This document shows, one piece after another, positions 19,799 to 28,489 of a stretch of 64,000 nucleotides of DNA (position 1 is its first letter; every line of letters starts with the position of its first letter). Both the position numbers and the translations under genes were made by a program. The notes under the pieces are model-generated. The model was given only the letters and a program-made list of their open reading frames with translations, did not search any database and was not told where the DNA came from. The DNA is from Methanocaldococcus bathoardescens (GTDB lineage: Archaea > AGJL01 > Methanococci > Methanococcales > Methanocaldococcaceae), in assembly GCF_000739065.1 (NCBI RefSeq), contig NZ_CP009149.1, positions 1,249,311-1,313,310 of the forward strand, written 5' to 3'.

Positions 19799-19879
19799 AA
19801 AAACCCCTGGCTTATATTTGTAAATTTTGAATAATAAAAAAATTAAAAATAAAATAGAAAAATTAAGTGGCTTGTATTA

Positions 19880-20854
19880 TTATTTATTCTTCAAGGCTTT
19901 ATGTGTATTTTCTACAGCTTTATTGTAATATTCAATCGCTTTCTTAATATCTCCCTGTCTTTCATATATTCTTGCTTTACTTAAAAGTGCTTTTACATAG
20001 TGTGGCTGTAGTTCAATAACTTTATCATAGCATTTTAATGCTTCATCTAATTTTCCTAATCTCTCATATAGTTCTCCTTTAAAATACCATAAAGCCACAT
20101 CATCCTCTCTCATTTCCAAACCCATATTTATGTATCTCTCAGCATCCTTTAATTCTCCAACAATTAAAAATAAAGAAACAGCATGTCTTATAGCATCTAT
20201 CCATCTAACATTTAGTTCATCTATTAATTTTTTGAAACATTCAACTGCTTCTTTAGGTTTTCCCATTCTTTTTAATAAAACACCCTTTAAATATAAAGCG
20301 TTTTTATCATATGGTTTTAATTCTAAAGCTCTATTTAAACATAGTAGTGCCTCTTCATATCTTCCTAACTTCCTTAGAATTTCAGCTTTTTTAACCCACA
20401 TTGGAACAAAGTTTGGTGCATAAGCCAATATTTCATCATAAATTTTTAATAACTCTTCATATTCACCTAAAAATTCCAAACAAATAGTTTTTAATAAAAA
20501 TGCAGAAGGAAATCTATTTTCGATACCCAATGCTTTGTTATAACATTTTAATGCATCTTCGCAGTTGCCTGACATTCCATATAGCTGTCCAAGAAACATC
20601 CAAGATATTGGATTTTTTGATTCATTACATATCAGATTTTCAAAAGATTCAATAGCTTCCTTCATTTCTCCTTTAGCAGTTAATATTAATCCTCTCAAAA
20701 ATAAAGCTAAGCAAAAATCAGGTTCTAATTCTAAAGCTTTATCAACATAATATAAAGCTTTTAATAAATTCCCTTCAAACAATTCCCTATAAGCTTTTAA
20801 AACATTAGCTGTAGCTTCTAAAGCATCAACTCTTGGGGTTCTTCTTCTATTCAT
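19880..20854 (-). CDS. TPR-repeat protein 1
   Basis: A 324-residue protein made almost wholly of tetratricopeptide repeats. About eight 34-residue units can be counted from residue 20, many with the A-L-E-L/I-x-P spacing (for example YYVDKALELEPDF, CYNKALGIENRF, CYDKVIELQPHY). There is no signal peptide and no catalytic domain, so it is a cytoplasmic scaffold. It resembles MJ0941. It lies 32 bp downstream of a second TPR gene of nearly equal length and parallel layout, so the two are tandem paralogues in one operon. The partner is unknown. Confidence 0.88.
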   Translation of the reverse strand: MNRRRTPRVDALEATANVLKAYRELFEGNLLKALYYVDKALELEPDFCLALFLRGLILTAKGEMKEAIESFENLICNESKNPISWMFLGQLYGMSGNCEDALKCYNKALGIENRFPSAFLLKTICLEFLGEYEELLKIYDEILAYAPNFVPMWVKKAEILRKLGRYEEALLCLNRALELKPYDKNALYLKGVLLKRMGKPKEAVECFKKLIDELNVRWIDAIRHAVSLFLIVGELKDAERYINMGLEMREDDVALWYFKGELYERLGKLDEALKCYDKVIELQPHYVKALLSKARIYERQGDIKKAIEYYNKAVENTHKALKNK

Positions 20855-20886
20855 AAAAGGTCACCAATAAAAATATAAATTTCTCT

Positions 20887-21852
20887 TTATCTATCAAGTG
20901 CTTTATTATAGTATTCTACAGATTCTTCTATCCTTCCTAATTTTTCTAAAACTCTTGCTTTAGCAAGTAAAGCTTTTGTATGGTGAGGCATAAGTTGAAT
21001 TGCTTTGTCATAATATTTTAGAGCTTCTTCAAGCTTATTCTGCTTTTCATACAATCTACCTTTGAAATACCACAAACTCGCATCATCAGGTCTTAATTTT
21101 AGCCCCATTTCAATATACTTCTCAGCCTGATTTAGTTTATTAAATAGGAATGATAGATAGATTCCTTCCTTAATCACCTCAATCCAAGTTACATTTAATT
21201 CATCAATAAGCTTTTTATAATATTTTAGTGCTTCATCATATTTACCCATTTTCTTTAAAATTAATGCTTTTAAATATATAGCATTTTTATCATTTTCTTT
21301 TAGCTCTAATACTTTATTTATGCAAACTAAAGCTTCTTCATATCTTCCTAACTTACGTAGCATGTTTGCTTTAATTACATACGCAGGAATAAAGTTTGGT
21401 GCATATGAAATTAATCTATTACTGCACTTTAATAATTCTTCATATTTACCAGAAAGTCCCAAACATAAACTTTTAAGGAAAAATGCTGTAGCAAATTTCT
21501 CTTCAATGCCTAATGATTTTTCATAACATTCTAATGCTTTGTCAAAATTTCCTAACAGTTCATAACATTGGCCAAGAAGAGCATGAGCTATAGGGTCTTT
21601 AGAATCTTTTGTAATCTCTTCAAGATATTTTGTAGATTTTTGTATATCACCTAAAATTGCTAAAGAAATTGCTTTTAAAAATTTTGCAAATTTTAAATTA
21701 GGGTTTAGTTCTAACGCTTTATTAAGATAATATACTGATTCTAAAAAATTTCCTTTATCCCTGTATTCATACGACTTAATTAGATAAGTTAGTGATAATA
21801 ATATATCGGATATTTCTATATTTTCCTTTGCTTTTTTGTTTTTCGTTTCCAT
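20887..21852 (-). CDS. TPR-repeat protein 2 (tandem paralogue)
   Basis: A 321-residue TPR protein, first of the pair. Repeats run from about residue 28 to the end (YYLNKALELNPNLKFA, CYEKSLGIEEKF, YYDKAIQLMPHHTKA). The repeat-by-repeat layout matches the downstream gene, including KYEELLK, APNFIPAYVIKANMLRKLGRYEEAL and LNVTWIE/LNVRWID. It therefore arose by gene duplication. The N-terminus is Lys-rich with no signal peptide. It resembles MJ0940. Function unknown. Confidence 0.88.
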   Translation of the reverse strand: METKNKKAKENIEISDILLSLTYLIKSYEYRDKGNFLESVYYLNKALELNPNLKFAKFLKAISLAILGDIQKSTKYLEEITKDSKDPIAHALLGQCYELLGNFDKALECYEKSLGIEEKFATAFFLKSLCLGLSGKYEELLKCSNRLISYAPNFIPAYVIKANMLRKLGRYEEALVCINKVLELKENDKNAIYLKALILKKMGKYDEALKYYKKLIDELNVTWIEVIKEGIYLSFLFNKLNQAEKYIEMGLKLRPDDASLWYFKGRLYEKQNKLEEALKYYDKAIQLMPHHTKALLAKARVLEKLGRIEESVEYYNKALDR

Positions 21853-22003
21853 ATGATTTCACCAAATAAGATTGATTAAAGTAAAATTTTTGATACTTAA
21901 TTATAATTATCCTCGATTATAGTTATTTCAGAGCATATATTAAAATTATGTTATGTATTGGTATTTTAGTAGTGCCATATGTTAAGAATATAAATATAAA
22001 ACT

Positions 22004-22825
22004 TTATAGTTGATTTAGGAACAATTTTTTATCAACTTCTCCCTCTCCTTTAAATACGTTTTTGAATTTAGTTAGATAAGTCCCTATATCTAAGAGTTTA
22101 TTAACCTCTTTATAGAAAGGAAGTTTTCTAAAATGCTCTCTCCTATTCAGCTCTAACAAATACCTTAAAATTTCTTCCTCATTCTCTTTGGTATTATATC
22201 TTAATAGACCACTTTTTATTTCATCAAATTTTTTGATGTTTAGAGTATTTATGTTGCTGCCAAAAATTTCTTTGCATCTTTCAAACATTTCATCAAATGT
22301 CTTACTACTAAAAATATACCTTCCAAATTCTTCTCTCTCTTCCCAATCAACTCTAAAATTCCCAAATATTTCTGTCTTACTGCTATGTTCCATTCCATTT
22401 TCTATAATCTCTTCAAAAATATCAAAATAGAGCTCTTTTATTAACTCAATAGTTTCATCAATAACTTTTTTGTCAACTTCTCCTTTTTTAATTCCTTTAC
22501 AGTAATGTTTTATTATTAAGAGAGGAGTTCCGTCCCATTTTACCATACAACTGAAAGGGAAAATCATGCACATTAGTGGTTTAAATTCATATCCCTTTTC
22601 TAAATGAACTCTGCATAGATTGTTATCTAATAAAATACAACCTTTCTCATTAATTTTTAATCTATACTTAAACTCCCCTTCACATGTTTCTATGGCATAT
22701 TCATAATCTTTAAGTTTTAATTTATCAAAATAATTCAAATATATTCGCCAACCCTCACATGAGCAACAGTAAGCACAATTTATGCATTCATAAGTTATCC
22801 CGTTAAATGTTATTTCCCATTCCAT
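22004..22825 (-). CDS. YkgJ-type CxxCxxCC metal-cluster protein
   Basis: The frame opens at GTG 22834, but GTGAT spacing favours ATG 22825 (MEWEITFNGI), giving 273 residues. CINCAYCCSC (14-23) plus GCILLDNNLCRVH and KPLMCMIFPFSC match the YkgJ/FliB family (PF03692). That family has eight or so conserved cysteines thought to bind an Fe-S or zinc centre. The C-terminal 120 residues are helical and charged. The reaction is unknown. It is divergent from the UPF0014 gene. Confidence 0.78.
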   Translation of the reverse strand: MEWEITFNGITYECINCAYCCSCEGWRIYLNYFDKLKLKDYEYAIETCEGEFKYRLKINEKGCILLDNNLCRVHLEKGYEFKPLMCMIFPFSCMVKWDGTPLLIIKHYCKGIKKGEVDKKVIDETIELIKELYFDIFEEIIENGMEHSSKTEIFGNFRVDWEEREEFGRYIFSSKTFDEMFERCKEIFGSNINTLNIKKFDEIKSGLLRYNTKENEEEILRYLLELNRREHFRKLPFYKEVNKLLDIGTYLTKFKNVFKGEGEVDKKLFLNQL

Positions 22826-22897
22826 AGGCATCACTAAATAATTTTATATATTATGTGAATTTAATAAAATTTGATTATAAAAATCGTGGTGATGTTA

Positions 22898-23623
22898 TTG
22901 ATAGAGCTTACCTATGCCTTTATATTTGTTATTATCGCAGTTCTTATTGCATATAGAGAAAAATTAGGCATTGAGAAAAAAATACTCTATGTGTCAATCT
23001 TAGCACTAATTCAACTGTTTATTTTGGGGTTTGTTTTACTCTATATCTTTTCATTTGGGATGATTGGGGCATTTTTAATGATTTCTGTAATGATTATTTT
23101 AGCATCTTATTTAATAATGAGAGAAATTAACTTAGAAAATAAAACAAAACTCTTTATTAGCTTATTTATTACATTTTTAACTACCACTATAGTTTCATTG
23201 GCAATATTGGTAATTCCAAAAGTTATCAAATTTGAGCCAATTTATGTAATTCCATTAATGGGAATGGTTATTGGGAACACAATGAACACTGTCCATTTAG
23301 CACTGGATAAAATAATAGATTTAGTTAAGTCAGAGAGAGATATCTTGTGGGGATATTTAGCTTTAGGAGCTACTGAAATAGAAGCTTTAAGACCATTTAT
23401 AAAAAATGCAGTAAAATCTGCAGTAATTCCTCAAATGAATAGAACAAAGTCAGTTGGTGTTATCTTTATCCCAGGGGCAATGGTTGGTATGCTGTTGAGT
23501 GGGGCAAATCCTTTATATGCAGCGGAAATCCAAATTATCATTATGTGGATGATTTTAAGCTCTGCAGTAATTTCTGGGGTTTTGATATGCTACTTAATGT
23601 ATAAAGAAATTATTAGAGTTTAA
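22898..23623 (+). CDS. UPF0014 / FetB-like membrane protein
   Basis: An integral membrane protein of the UPF0014 family (PF03649), about 241 residues with seven predicted hydrophobic segments. The conserved cytoplasmic signature is present: [71 protein letters not shown] (given in pieces; about residues 125-215). The bacterial member FetB works with an ABC ATPase (FetA) in metal homeostasis, but no FetA gene is adjacent. The start is uncertain: GGTGATG suits TTG 22898, ATG 22892 overlaps the ribosome-binding site, and the frame opens at 22871. It resembles MJ0938. Confidence 0.85.
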   Translation: MIELTYAFIFVIIAVLIAYREKLGIEKKILYVSILALIQLFILGFVLLYIFSFGMIGAFLMISVMIILASYLIMREINLENKTKLFISLFITFLTTTIVSLAILVIPKVIKFEPIYVIPLMGMVIGNTMNTVHLALDKIIDLVKSERDILWGYLALGATEIEALRPFIKNAVKSAVIPQMNRTKSVGVIFIPGAMVGMLLSGANPLYAAEIQIIIMWMILSSAVISGVLICYLMYKEIIRV

Positions 23624-23638
23624 AAAAGGTTTAAAATT

Positions 23639-24973
23639 TTATCCTCTTAATTGTTTCATTTTCTCTATTCTCTTCTTAATTAGCTCTTTTTTACCTATAT
23701 CACTTCTATGATAGACTTCTCCTTTAATGTATTTAACTGCCTCTTCAGCAATCTTTTCAGCTTCTTCTATTGTATCAGCAACTCCAACTACAGCAACTGC
23801 TCTTGAACCAGTCATGTATAGGGTTCCATTATCTTCATTAACTGATGCGTAGTGTAAGATAGCTCCAGTTTTCTTAATTGCTTCTTCATCAACTGTAATT
23901 GGTTCTCCTTTAACAGGATTGTCAGGATATCCTTTTGGAACTACATACTTACAAACAGTAGCTTTGTTTTCAAACTCAACATCAACATCTTTAAGTTTTT
24001 TATTTACTATTGCCTCACAAACATCAACAAAGTCATTCTTTAATATAGCCAATAAGTTCATTGCCTCAGGGTCTCCAAATCTTGCATTGTATTCAATAAT
24101 TTTAGGTCCTTCTTTTGTTAGCATGAACTGCCCATATAAAATTCCTTTATACCCTCCAACCTCTTCTTTTAATGCTTTAACTGTCTCTTCCATAATTTCT
24201 TTTGCTAACTTTACATCCTCTTCTGTCATAAATGGTAATTCATGATTTGGACATGAGTAAGAACCCATTCCTCCTGTTATGCTTCCCATATCTCCCTCTA
24301 ATGCATGTGGGTGGTCTTGAACAAATGGTGTAAATTTGATGGTGTCCCCATCAACAAATCCGTGTAATGTGAATTCAACTCCCTCTAATTTTTCTTCAAT
24401 TAAGACCTTTCCTCCTCCCAACCCTGTCTCAAAAATCTCTTTAGCATATTTCTTTGCCTCTTCATTATCTTTTAACTGCTCTCCAACTACTTTAACTCCT
24501 TTACCTCCAGTCAATCCAACCGGTTTAACAACTGCCTTTATACCTTTCTCAGTTAATTCATCAATAAAGCTCTCTAACTCTTCTCCATACTCTTCAAATG
24601 CTTTATACATTAAAGAACCTTTTATATTGTATTTTTTGAATAAATTTCTCATGAATTCTTTGTTTGTTTCTATTTGAGCAGCTGCCTTTTTAGGCCCAAC
24701 TGATAGAATGCCCATTTCTTCTAATAAATCAACAACTCCTTCTCCTAAAGGAGCTTCTGGACCTATAACAGCTAAATCTGGTTTAATTTTTTCAGCAAAT
24801 TCTTTAACAGCATCTAAATCTGTTTCTTTTGCTAATTTTATCTCTTCAGATAATCTTGCAATTCCTGGGTTTCTATTTTTCATTAATGTGTAGAGTTTAA
24901 CATCTCCATTCTTTTTTAAAGCATGTGCTATTGCACTCTCCCTTGCTCCTCCTCCAATCAATAAGATTTTCAT
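23639..24973 (-). CDS. purD: phosphoribosylamine-glycine ligase
   Basis: A 444-residue ATP-grasp enzyme joining glycine to phosphoribosylamine (second step of purine synthesis). It starts with the nucleotide-binding [19 protein letters not shown]. Further motifs are [15 protein letters not shown], the ATP-grasp stretch [22 protein letters not shown], and [14 protein letters not shown] near residue 300. It resembles MJ0937. purB is in the same window about 7 kb further on, in an independent unit. Confidence 0.96.
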   Translation of the reverse strand: MKILLIGGGARESAIAHALKKNGDVKLYTLMKNRNPGIARLSEEIKLAKETDLDAVKEFAEKIKPDLAVIGPEAPLGEGVVDLLEEMGILSVGPKKAAAQIETNKEFMRNLFKKYNIKGSLMYKAFEEYGEELESFIDELTEKGIKAVVKPVGLTGGKGVKVVGEQLKDNEEAKKYAKEIFETGLGGGKVLIEEKLEGVEFTLHGFVDGDTIKFTPFVQDHPHALEGDMGSITGGMGSYSCPNHELPFMTEEDVKLAKEIMEETVKALKEEVGGYKGILYGQFMLTKEGPKIIEYNARFGDPEAMNLLAILKNDFVDVCEAIVNKKLKDVDVEFENKATVCKYVVPKGYPDNPVKGEPITVDEEAIKKTGAILHYASVNEDNGTLYMTGSRAVAVVGVADTIEEAEKIAEEAVKYIKGEVYHRSDIGKKELIKKRIEKMKQLRG

Positions 24974-25039
24974 AACCTCACCTTTTTATTTTTTAAAATT
25001 AAGATAAATAATAAAAAATAAAAAAGTGATTTAAATCTT

Positions 25040-25540
25040 TTACTCTAAAACTATCTCTCTATACTCTTTCTTTTCAGTATCTAAGATACCTATTGTTGGC
25101 ATATTTGTGAGATAACCACAACATTCTCCTGGGTTTATAACTAAAACATCATCAACCTCTTCAAAAACCCTCTCATGAGTATGACCATAAATAACAACAT
25201 CATACAAACCAGATTTAATAGCCATCTCTAAAACAGATTGATGATGTCCATGGGTTATAAAAAATCTTAGTCCATCAATTTCAATTGATATGAAGTCATC
25301 AATTATATTTTCTTCGTTTATATTCTTTAGCCATTCTCTCAATTTGCATCTCTCTCCATCGTTATTTCCATAGGTAGCTATGATATTTGCGTTTAAGTTT
25401 TCAAATTCCTTTATAACAAATAAACTAACAAAATCCCCACAGTGTATAACTGTCTCAACTTCTTCTTCATTAAAAATCTCTATAGCTTTTCTTATATTTG
25501 GCAGATGGTCGTGAGTGTCGCTCATTATTCCAATTTTCAT
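25040..25540 (-). CDS. calcineurin-like metallophosphodiesterase (MJ0936/YfcE type)
   Basis: A 166-residue YfcE-family phosphoesterase. Metal ligands are visible: D8 and H10 in SDTHDH, D36 in HCGDFVS, GNND (58-61), H97 in THGHH, and GHTH (119-122). The M. jannaschii orthologue MJ0936 has been crystallised and shown to be a nickel-activated phosphodiesterase active on bis-p-nitrophenyl phosphate. The physiological substrate is unknown. It starts at ATG with a short leader and lies upstream of purD on the same strand. Confidence 0.93.
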   Translation of the reverse strand: MKIGIMSDTHDHLPNIRKAIEIFNEEEVETVIHCGDFVSLFVIKEFENLNANIIATYGNNDGERCKLREWLKNINEENIIDDFISIEIDGLRFFITHGHHQSVLEMAIKSGLYDVVIYGHTHERVFEEVDDVLVINPGECCGYLTNMPTIGILDTEKKEYREIVLE

Positions 25541-25621
25541 TATCTCCCCCCAAAGATATTTTATACAATCTTACATTTATTTATTAAATCCTTCTATAAT
25601 AATTTTTTGATGAAAGAAAAA

Positions 25622-26248
25622 TTATTTTTTCTTAAAATGTTCAATTACCTCAGCTATCAAATCAACCACATACTTTACGTTATCGCTCTTTATTATTACA
25701 CTGTCTGATGTTGCAACAACTTCTTTATTTTTAAGCTCGTAATCACAATTTTTAACACAAAAAACCTCCCCCTCTATACCTAAAGCTTTCATCTTCTCTC
25801 TGATGTTTTTAGCTAATATTCCACTTTTTGACACTTGGGCGTCTAAATAAATAACAGCTTTGATATTATAATGCTTAAGAATCTCCAATAAAAGAGATAT
25901 GGCTTTTTCAGTGTATTCATTTATCTTGTATTTGCCATATACATTTTCAAAATCTCTATAAATGTTATCATCACACAAAATAACTTCATTACCTTTAATT
26001 AACGCCTCTAAGCCGATAAGAACATTAAATCCATCAATATATATTGTTTTTCCTTTAAAATCTTTTAATTTTTTAAGCTTTCTTTTGGTTAATTCAATTT
26101 CTTTATCGTTGTGAGTAGTTCTAATAATTCTAATCCTATCTTCTTTACTCAACTTATAATGATTGGCTACAAAATTTAAAGCAACATCCTTTTTATATCC
26201 CCTATTTATCAAATACTTAAAATCTTCTTTAGCCTTTTCTATACTCAT
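25622..26248 (-). CDS. DUF434/DUF5616 protein, possible NYN-type nuclease
   Basis: A 208-residue protein. The N-terminal DUF434-like segment (about 1-55: KEDFKYLINRGYKKDVALNFV, NHYKLSKEDRIRI) is followed by a Rossmann-like domain. That domain has KTIYIDGFNVLIGLEAL (66-82), YLDAQVSKSG and ATSDSVIIKS, whose acidic residues resemble PIN/NYN ribonucleases. It resembles MJ0935. Its start overlaps the end of the polyferredoxin gene by 20 bp, indicating coupled translation. Confidence 0.8.
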   Translation of the reverse strand: MSIEKAKEDFKYLINRGYKKDVALNFVANHYKLSKEDRIRIIRTTHNDKEIELTKRKLKKLKDFKGKTIYIDGFNVLIGLEALIKGNEVILCDDNIYRDFENVYGKYKINEYTEKAISLLLEILKHYNIKAVIYLDAQVSKSGILAKNIREKMKALGIEGEVFCVKNCDYELKNKEVVATSDSVIIKSDNVKYVVDLIAEVIEHFKKK

Positions 26249-26849
26249 AATTTCCCCTTATTGGGCAAACTTCTTCACACTCTCTACAAAATATACAGCT
26301 ATCTATATCTACTTTAACAATTAGAGAGTTTATATACTCATCTGGTGATAAAATTGCCTGTAAAGGGCATTTTTCAATACATTTTAAGCAGAGTTTGCAT
26401 TTTTCTGGATTAATTTCTTTATTTATTATATCAATTGCCTCACATTCACATAAACCACAGCTATTACACCTATCTTTTAAAATAACTGGTGTTTTTGGCT
26501 TAGGAATTTCTCTTTTTAGTATTGGTATTGGGCAAACTAACACACAGACCCCACATTTTGTGCATTTATCGGCATCTATAGTAAACCTATCTTTTATTAT
26601 TGCATTGTTTGGGCAAATCTCTACGCAAGTTCCACAGACAGAGCATATTGTTTCTCTAAAATCAAATATCTTTATTGCATTTGTAGGGCAGACATCTACA
26701 CAAAGACCACAACCTATGCACTCAGTTAATTGTATTGGCTTAGTTTTTGAAGGTTTTGAAAACTTATTCCTATTTGTTAAAAAAATGCTTCTTATTAGAG
26801 TTTTTATTAATCCCGCCCCTTTAAAAATTTTATAAAACTCTTCTTCCAT
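26229..26849 (-). CDS. polyferredoxin with six ferredoxin-type motifs
   Basis: The start is ATG 26849 (MEEEFYKIFKG) after GTGAGG; the frame opens at 26858. The product has 206 residues. Five complete CxxCxxCxxxCP motifs are seen (CIGCGLCVDVCP, CSVCGTCVEICP, CTKCGVCVLVCP, CKLCLKCIEKCP, CIFCRECEEVCP). A sixth, CNSCGLCECEA, is incomplete and lacks the proline. It can therefore carry several 4Fe-4S clusters as a soluble electron carrier. It resembles MJ0934. No redox enzyme is adjacent, so the partner is unknown. It is translationally coupled to the DUF434 gene. Confidence 0.9.
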   Translation of the reverse strand: MEEEFYKIFKGAGLIKTLIRSIFLTNRNKFSKPSKTKPIQLTECIGCGLCVDVCPTNAIKIFDFRETICSVCGTCVEICPNNAIIKDRFTIDADKCTKCGVCVLVCPIPILKREIPKPKTPVILKDRCNSCGLCECEAIDIINKEINPEKCKLCLKCIEKCPLQAILSPDEYINSLIVKVDIDSCIFCRECEEVCPIRGNYEYRKG

Positions 26850-26917
26850 AAACCTCACTTACTTAAAATATTTTAAAAATATTCAAATTTATCGATTAAT
26901 TGTTCTAAAATAAAAAT

Positions 26918-26995
26918 TGGCGCCCTGGCCGGGATTTGAACCCGAGTCACGGGAGTGACAGTCCCGTATGATAGGCCGGGCTACACCACCAGGGC
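26918..26995 (-). tRNA. tRNA-Asp (GUC)
   Basis: Acceptor GCCCTGG/CCAGGGC, anticodon loop CTGTCAC (anticodon GUC), T-arm TCGGG-TTCAAAT-CCCGG. The discriminator is G and CCA is encoded (26918-26920). It is the last gene of the Lys-5S-Asp unit. Confidence 0.97.
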
Positions 26996-27043
26996 ATAGT
27001 AATGCCAAGGACAACCTTAAGATTAATAATAAAATAATAAAAA

Positions 27044-27163
27044 GTGGCCGGCGGCGTCGCCCCTTTCCCGCCAGACGGCAGTACTCGGGGCATCGCTGGG
27101 GGGCTTAACTTCCGAGTTCGGGATGGGTTCGGGTGTGGCCCCCCCGCTATGACCGCCGTACCA
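27044..27163 (-). rRNA. rrf: 5S ribosomal RNA, unlinked to 16S/23S
   Basis: The minus strand reads TGGTACGGCGGTCATAGCGG at its 5' end and CGCCGCCGGCCAC at its 3' end. It contains the conserved loop CCATCCCGAACTCGGAAG and is about 120 nt long. It sits between tRNA-Lys and tRNA-Asp with no 16S or 23S nearby. An extra 5S gene inside a tRNA cluster is known in Methanococcales. The ends are estimated to within a few bases. Confidence 0.93.
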
Positions 27164-27173
27164 AAGGAAATAG

Positions 27174-27250
<77 letters not shown>

Positions 27251-27294
27251 TCAGCCCTTAGCTCGTTCGCGTTTCAAACATATTGCGTTTCTCA

Positions 27295-27311
27295 TATATA
27301 TACTTTTCGGT
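27295..27311 (-). promoter_or_regulatory. BRE/TATA promoter of the Lys-5S-Asp unit
   Basis: The minus strand reads ACCGAAAAGTATATATA, about 50 nt before the tRNA-Lys 5' end. It is the same motif as upstream of tRNA-Ile. The interval to the tRNA would be a short processed leader. Confidence 0.75.
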
Positions 27312-27331
27312 CGAACCCTCAAAGAGGGAGA

Positions 27332-27408
27332 TGGTCCGGCGGGCCGGATTTGAACCAGCGACATGCGGATCTACAGTCCGCCGTTCTACCAGGCTGAACT
27401 ACCGCCGG
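27332..27408 (-). tRNA. tRNA-Tyr (GUA)
   Basis: Acceptor CCGGCGG/CCGCCGG with the archaeal C1-G72 pair typical of tRNA-Tyr, anticodon loop CTGTAGA (anticodon GUA), T-arm GCTGG-TTCAAAT-CCGGC. The discriminator is A and CCA is encoded. It is the third gene of the Thr-Pro-Tyr unit. Confidence 0.97.
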
Positions 27409-27416
27409 ACACGAAG

Positions 27417-27494
27417 TGGTGGGCCTGCCCAGATTTGAACTGGGGTCTCAGGATCCCAAATCCCAAAGGATAGACCAGGCTACCCCACAGGCCC
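27417..27494 (-). tRNA. tRNA-Pro (UGG)
   Basis: Acceptor GGGCCTG/CAGGCCC, anticodon loop TTTGGGA (anticodon UGG), T-arm CCCAG-TTCAAAT-CTGGG. The discriminator is A and CCA is encoded. It lies 8 bp upstream of tRNA-Tyr in the same unit. Confidence 0.97.
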
Positions 27495-27507
27495 ACTAAA
27501 GAAGAAA

Positions 27508-27584
27508 TGGAGCCCCGGGGGGGATTTGAACCCCCGACCACCTGATTACAAGTCAGGCGCTCTACCAGGCTGAGCCACCGAGGC
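27508..27584 (-). tRNA. tRNA-Thr (UGU)
   Basis: Acceptor GCCTCGG/CCGGGGC, anticodon loop CTTGTAA (anticodon UGU), T-arm GGGGG-TTCAAAT-CCCCC. The discriminator is U and CCA is encoded. It is the first gene of the Thr-Pro-Tyr unit. Confidence 0.97.
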
Positions 27585-27615
27585 TCGTTTGCAGTATTAG
27601 TAAATTACTGATGTA

Positions 27616-27633
27616 GTATATAAACTTTTCGGT
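27616..27633 (-). promoter_or_regulatory. BRE/TATA promoter of the Thr-Pro-Tyr unit
   Basis: The minus strand reads ACCGAAAAGTTTATATAC, about 32 nt before the tRNA-Thr 5' end. With the promoter at 27295-27311 it shows that the cluster is two transcription units rather than one. Confidence 0.75.
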
Positions 27634-27671
27634 TATCGAATCATTTATTTATTTGGATGCTTCTGGTATAT

Positions 27672-28373
27672 TTATAATATATAGTAGATGAATATTCCAA
27701 CCACTCCACCAACAATAGTGGCTATTAAATTAACATGCTCGTTATTTAAAATTCCTTTCCTTTCAAATAAGGCTCCAACTAAACTATCTGCCAAATTTCC
27801 AGAGATACCTCCAATAGTTCCGCATAGAATAATTTTAGTATCACCAAAAAATAGATACCCAAATAACCCTATTAAAAACGCTCCTAAAACACCAGCTAAT
27901 GTACCAAATATTGTTATTGCCCCATCAGTTCCTTTTTCAACAACTTCAAAGGTAGTTATTAATCTCGGCTTTTCATTAGATAAAACTCCAAGCTCTGAAG
28001 AAAAAGTGTCTGATGTGGCAGCGGCTATTGATGATATATAACCTATCAAAGCCCAGTTAAATCCAAATATTGTTAGAACTGCAAATAATATAGGAATTAA
28101 TCCATTTGCTAAAACATTTCTTAAACTCCTACAGGTTTCATCTATCTTTTTAGCTTTCTTTTTTTCTAAACCAATCCTACTCACTAAAACTCCTAATATA
28201 AAAAAAGATAAAAGTAATATCAAATATTCAAATCCACAGAAATAAAGTAATATAAAACCCATAATTGATGAACCAACAATGCCAGTATTGTCTAAACATT
28301 TGCTCTTTTTAATCAACAATGCCAATACACATATAACTAAGATAGATACGAATAATCTTATCAGAGGTTCCAT
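27672..28373 (-). CDS. DUF92 integral membrane protein
   Basis: A 233-residue polytopic membrane protein of the DUF92/TMEM19 family, about six to seven hydrophobic segments. Conserved features are DNTGIVGSSIMGFILLYFCG near the N-terminus, the AAATSDTFSSELGVLS motif (about 119-134), EKGTDGAITIFGTLAG, and SGNLADSLVGALFERKG near the C-terminus. Plant relatives are phytyl-phosphate kinases, so an isoprenoid-phosphate substrate is possible, but this is inference. It resembles MJ0933. It lies between the Thr-unit promoter and tRNA-Arg. Confidence 0.85.
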   Translation of the reverse strand: MEPLIRLFVSILVICVLALLIKKSKCLDNTGIVGSSIMGFILLYFCGFEYLILLLSFFILGVLVSRIGLEKKKAKKIDETCRSLRNVLANGLIPILFAVLTIFGFNWALIGYISSIAAATSDTFSSELGVLSNEKPRLITTFEVVEKGTDGAITIFGTLAGVLGAFLIGLFGYLFFGDTKIILCGTIGGISGNLADSLVGALFERKGILNNEHVNLIATIVGGVVGIFIYYIL

Positions 28374-28409
28374 TGTCTCAACTTTCCCTACTGTATATTA
28401 GTTAATTAG

Positions 28410-28481
28410 AGCCCTGGCCGGGATTTGAACCCGGGTTTGGGGATCCGAAGTCCCCCGTGCTGTCCCCTACACCACCAGGGC
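28410..28481 (-). tRNA. tRNA-Arg (UCG)
   Basis: Acceptor GCCCTGG/CCAGGGC, anticodon loop CTTCGGA (anticodon UCG), T-arm CCGGG-TTCAAAT-CCCGG. The discriminator is U. CCA is not encoded; CTA follows. Its 5' end is only 8 bp from the stop codon of the homing endonuclease gene. I see no ACCGAAAA/TATA promoter between them. Confidence 0.96.
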
Positions 28482-28489
28482 TCGATGAG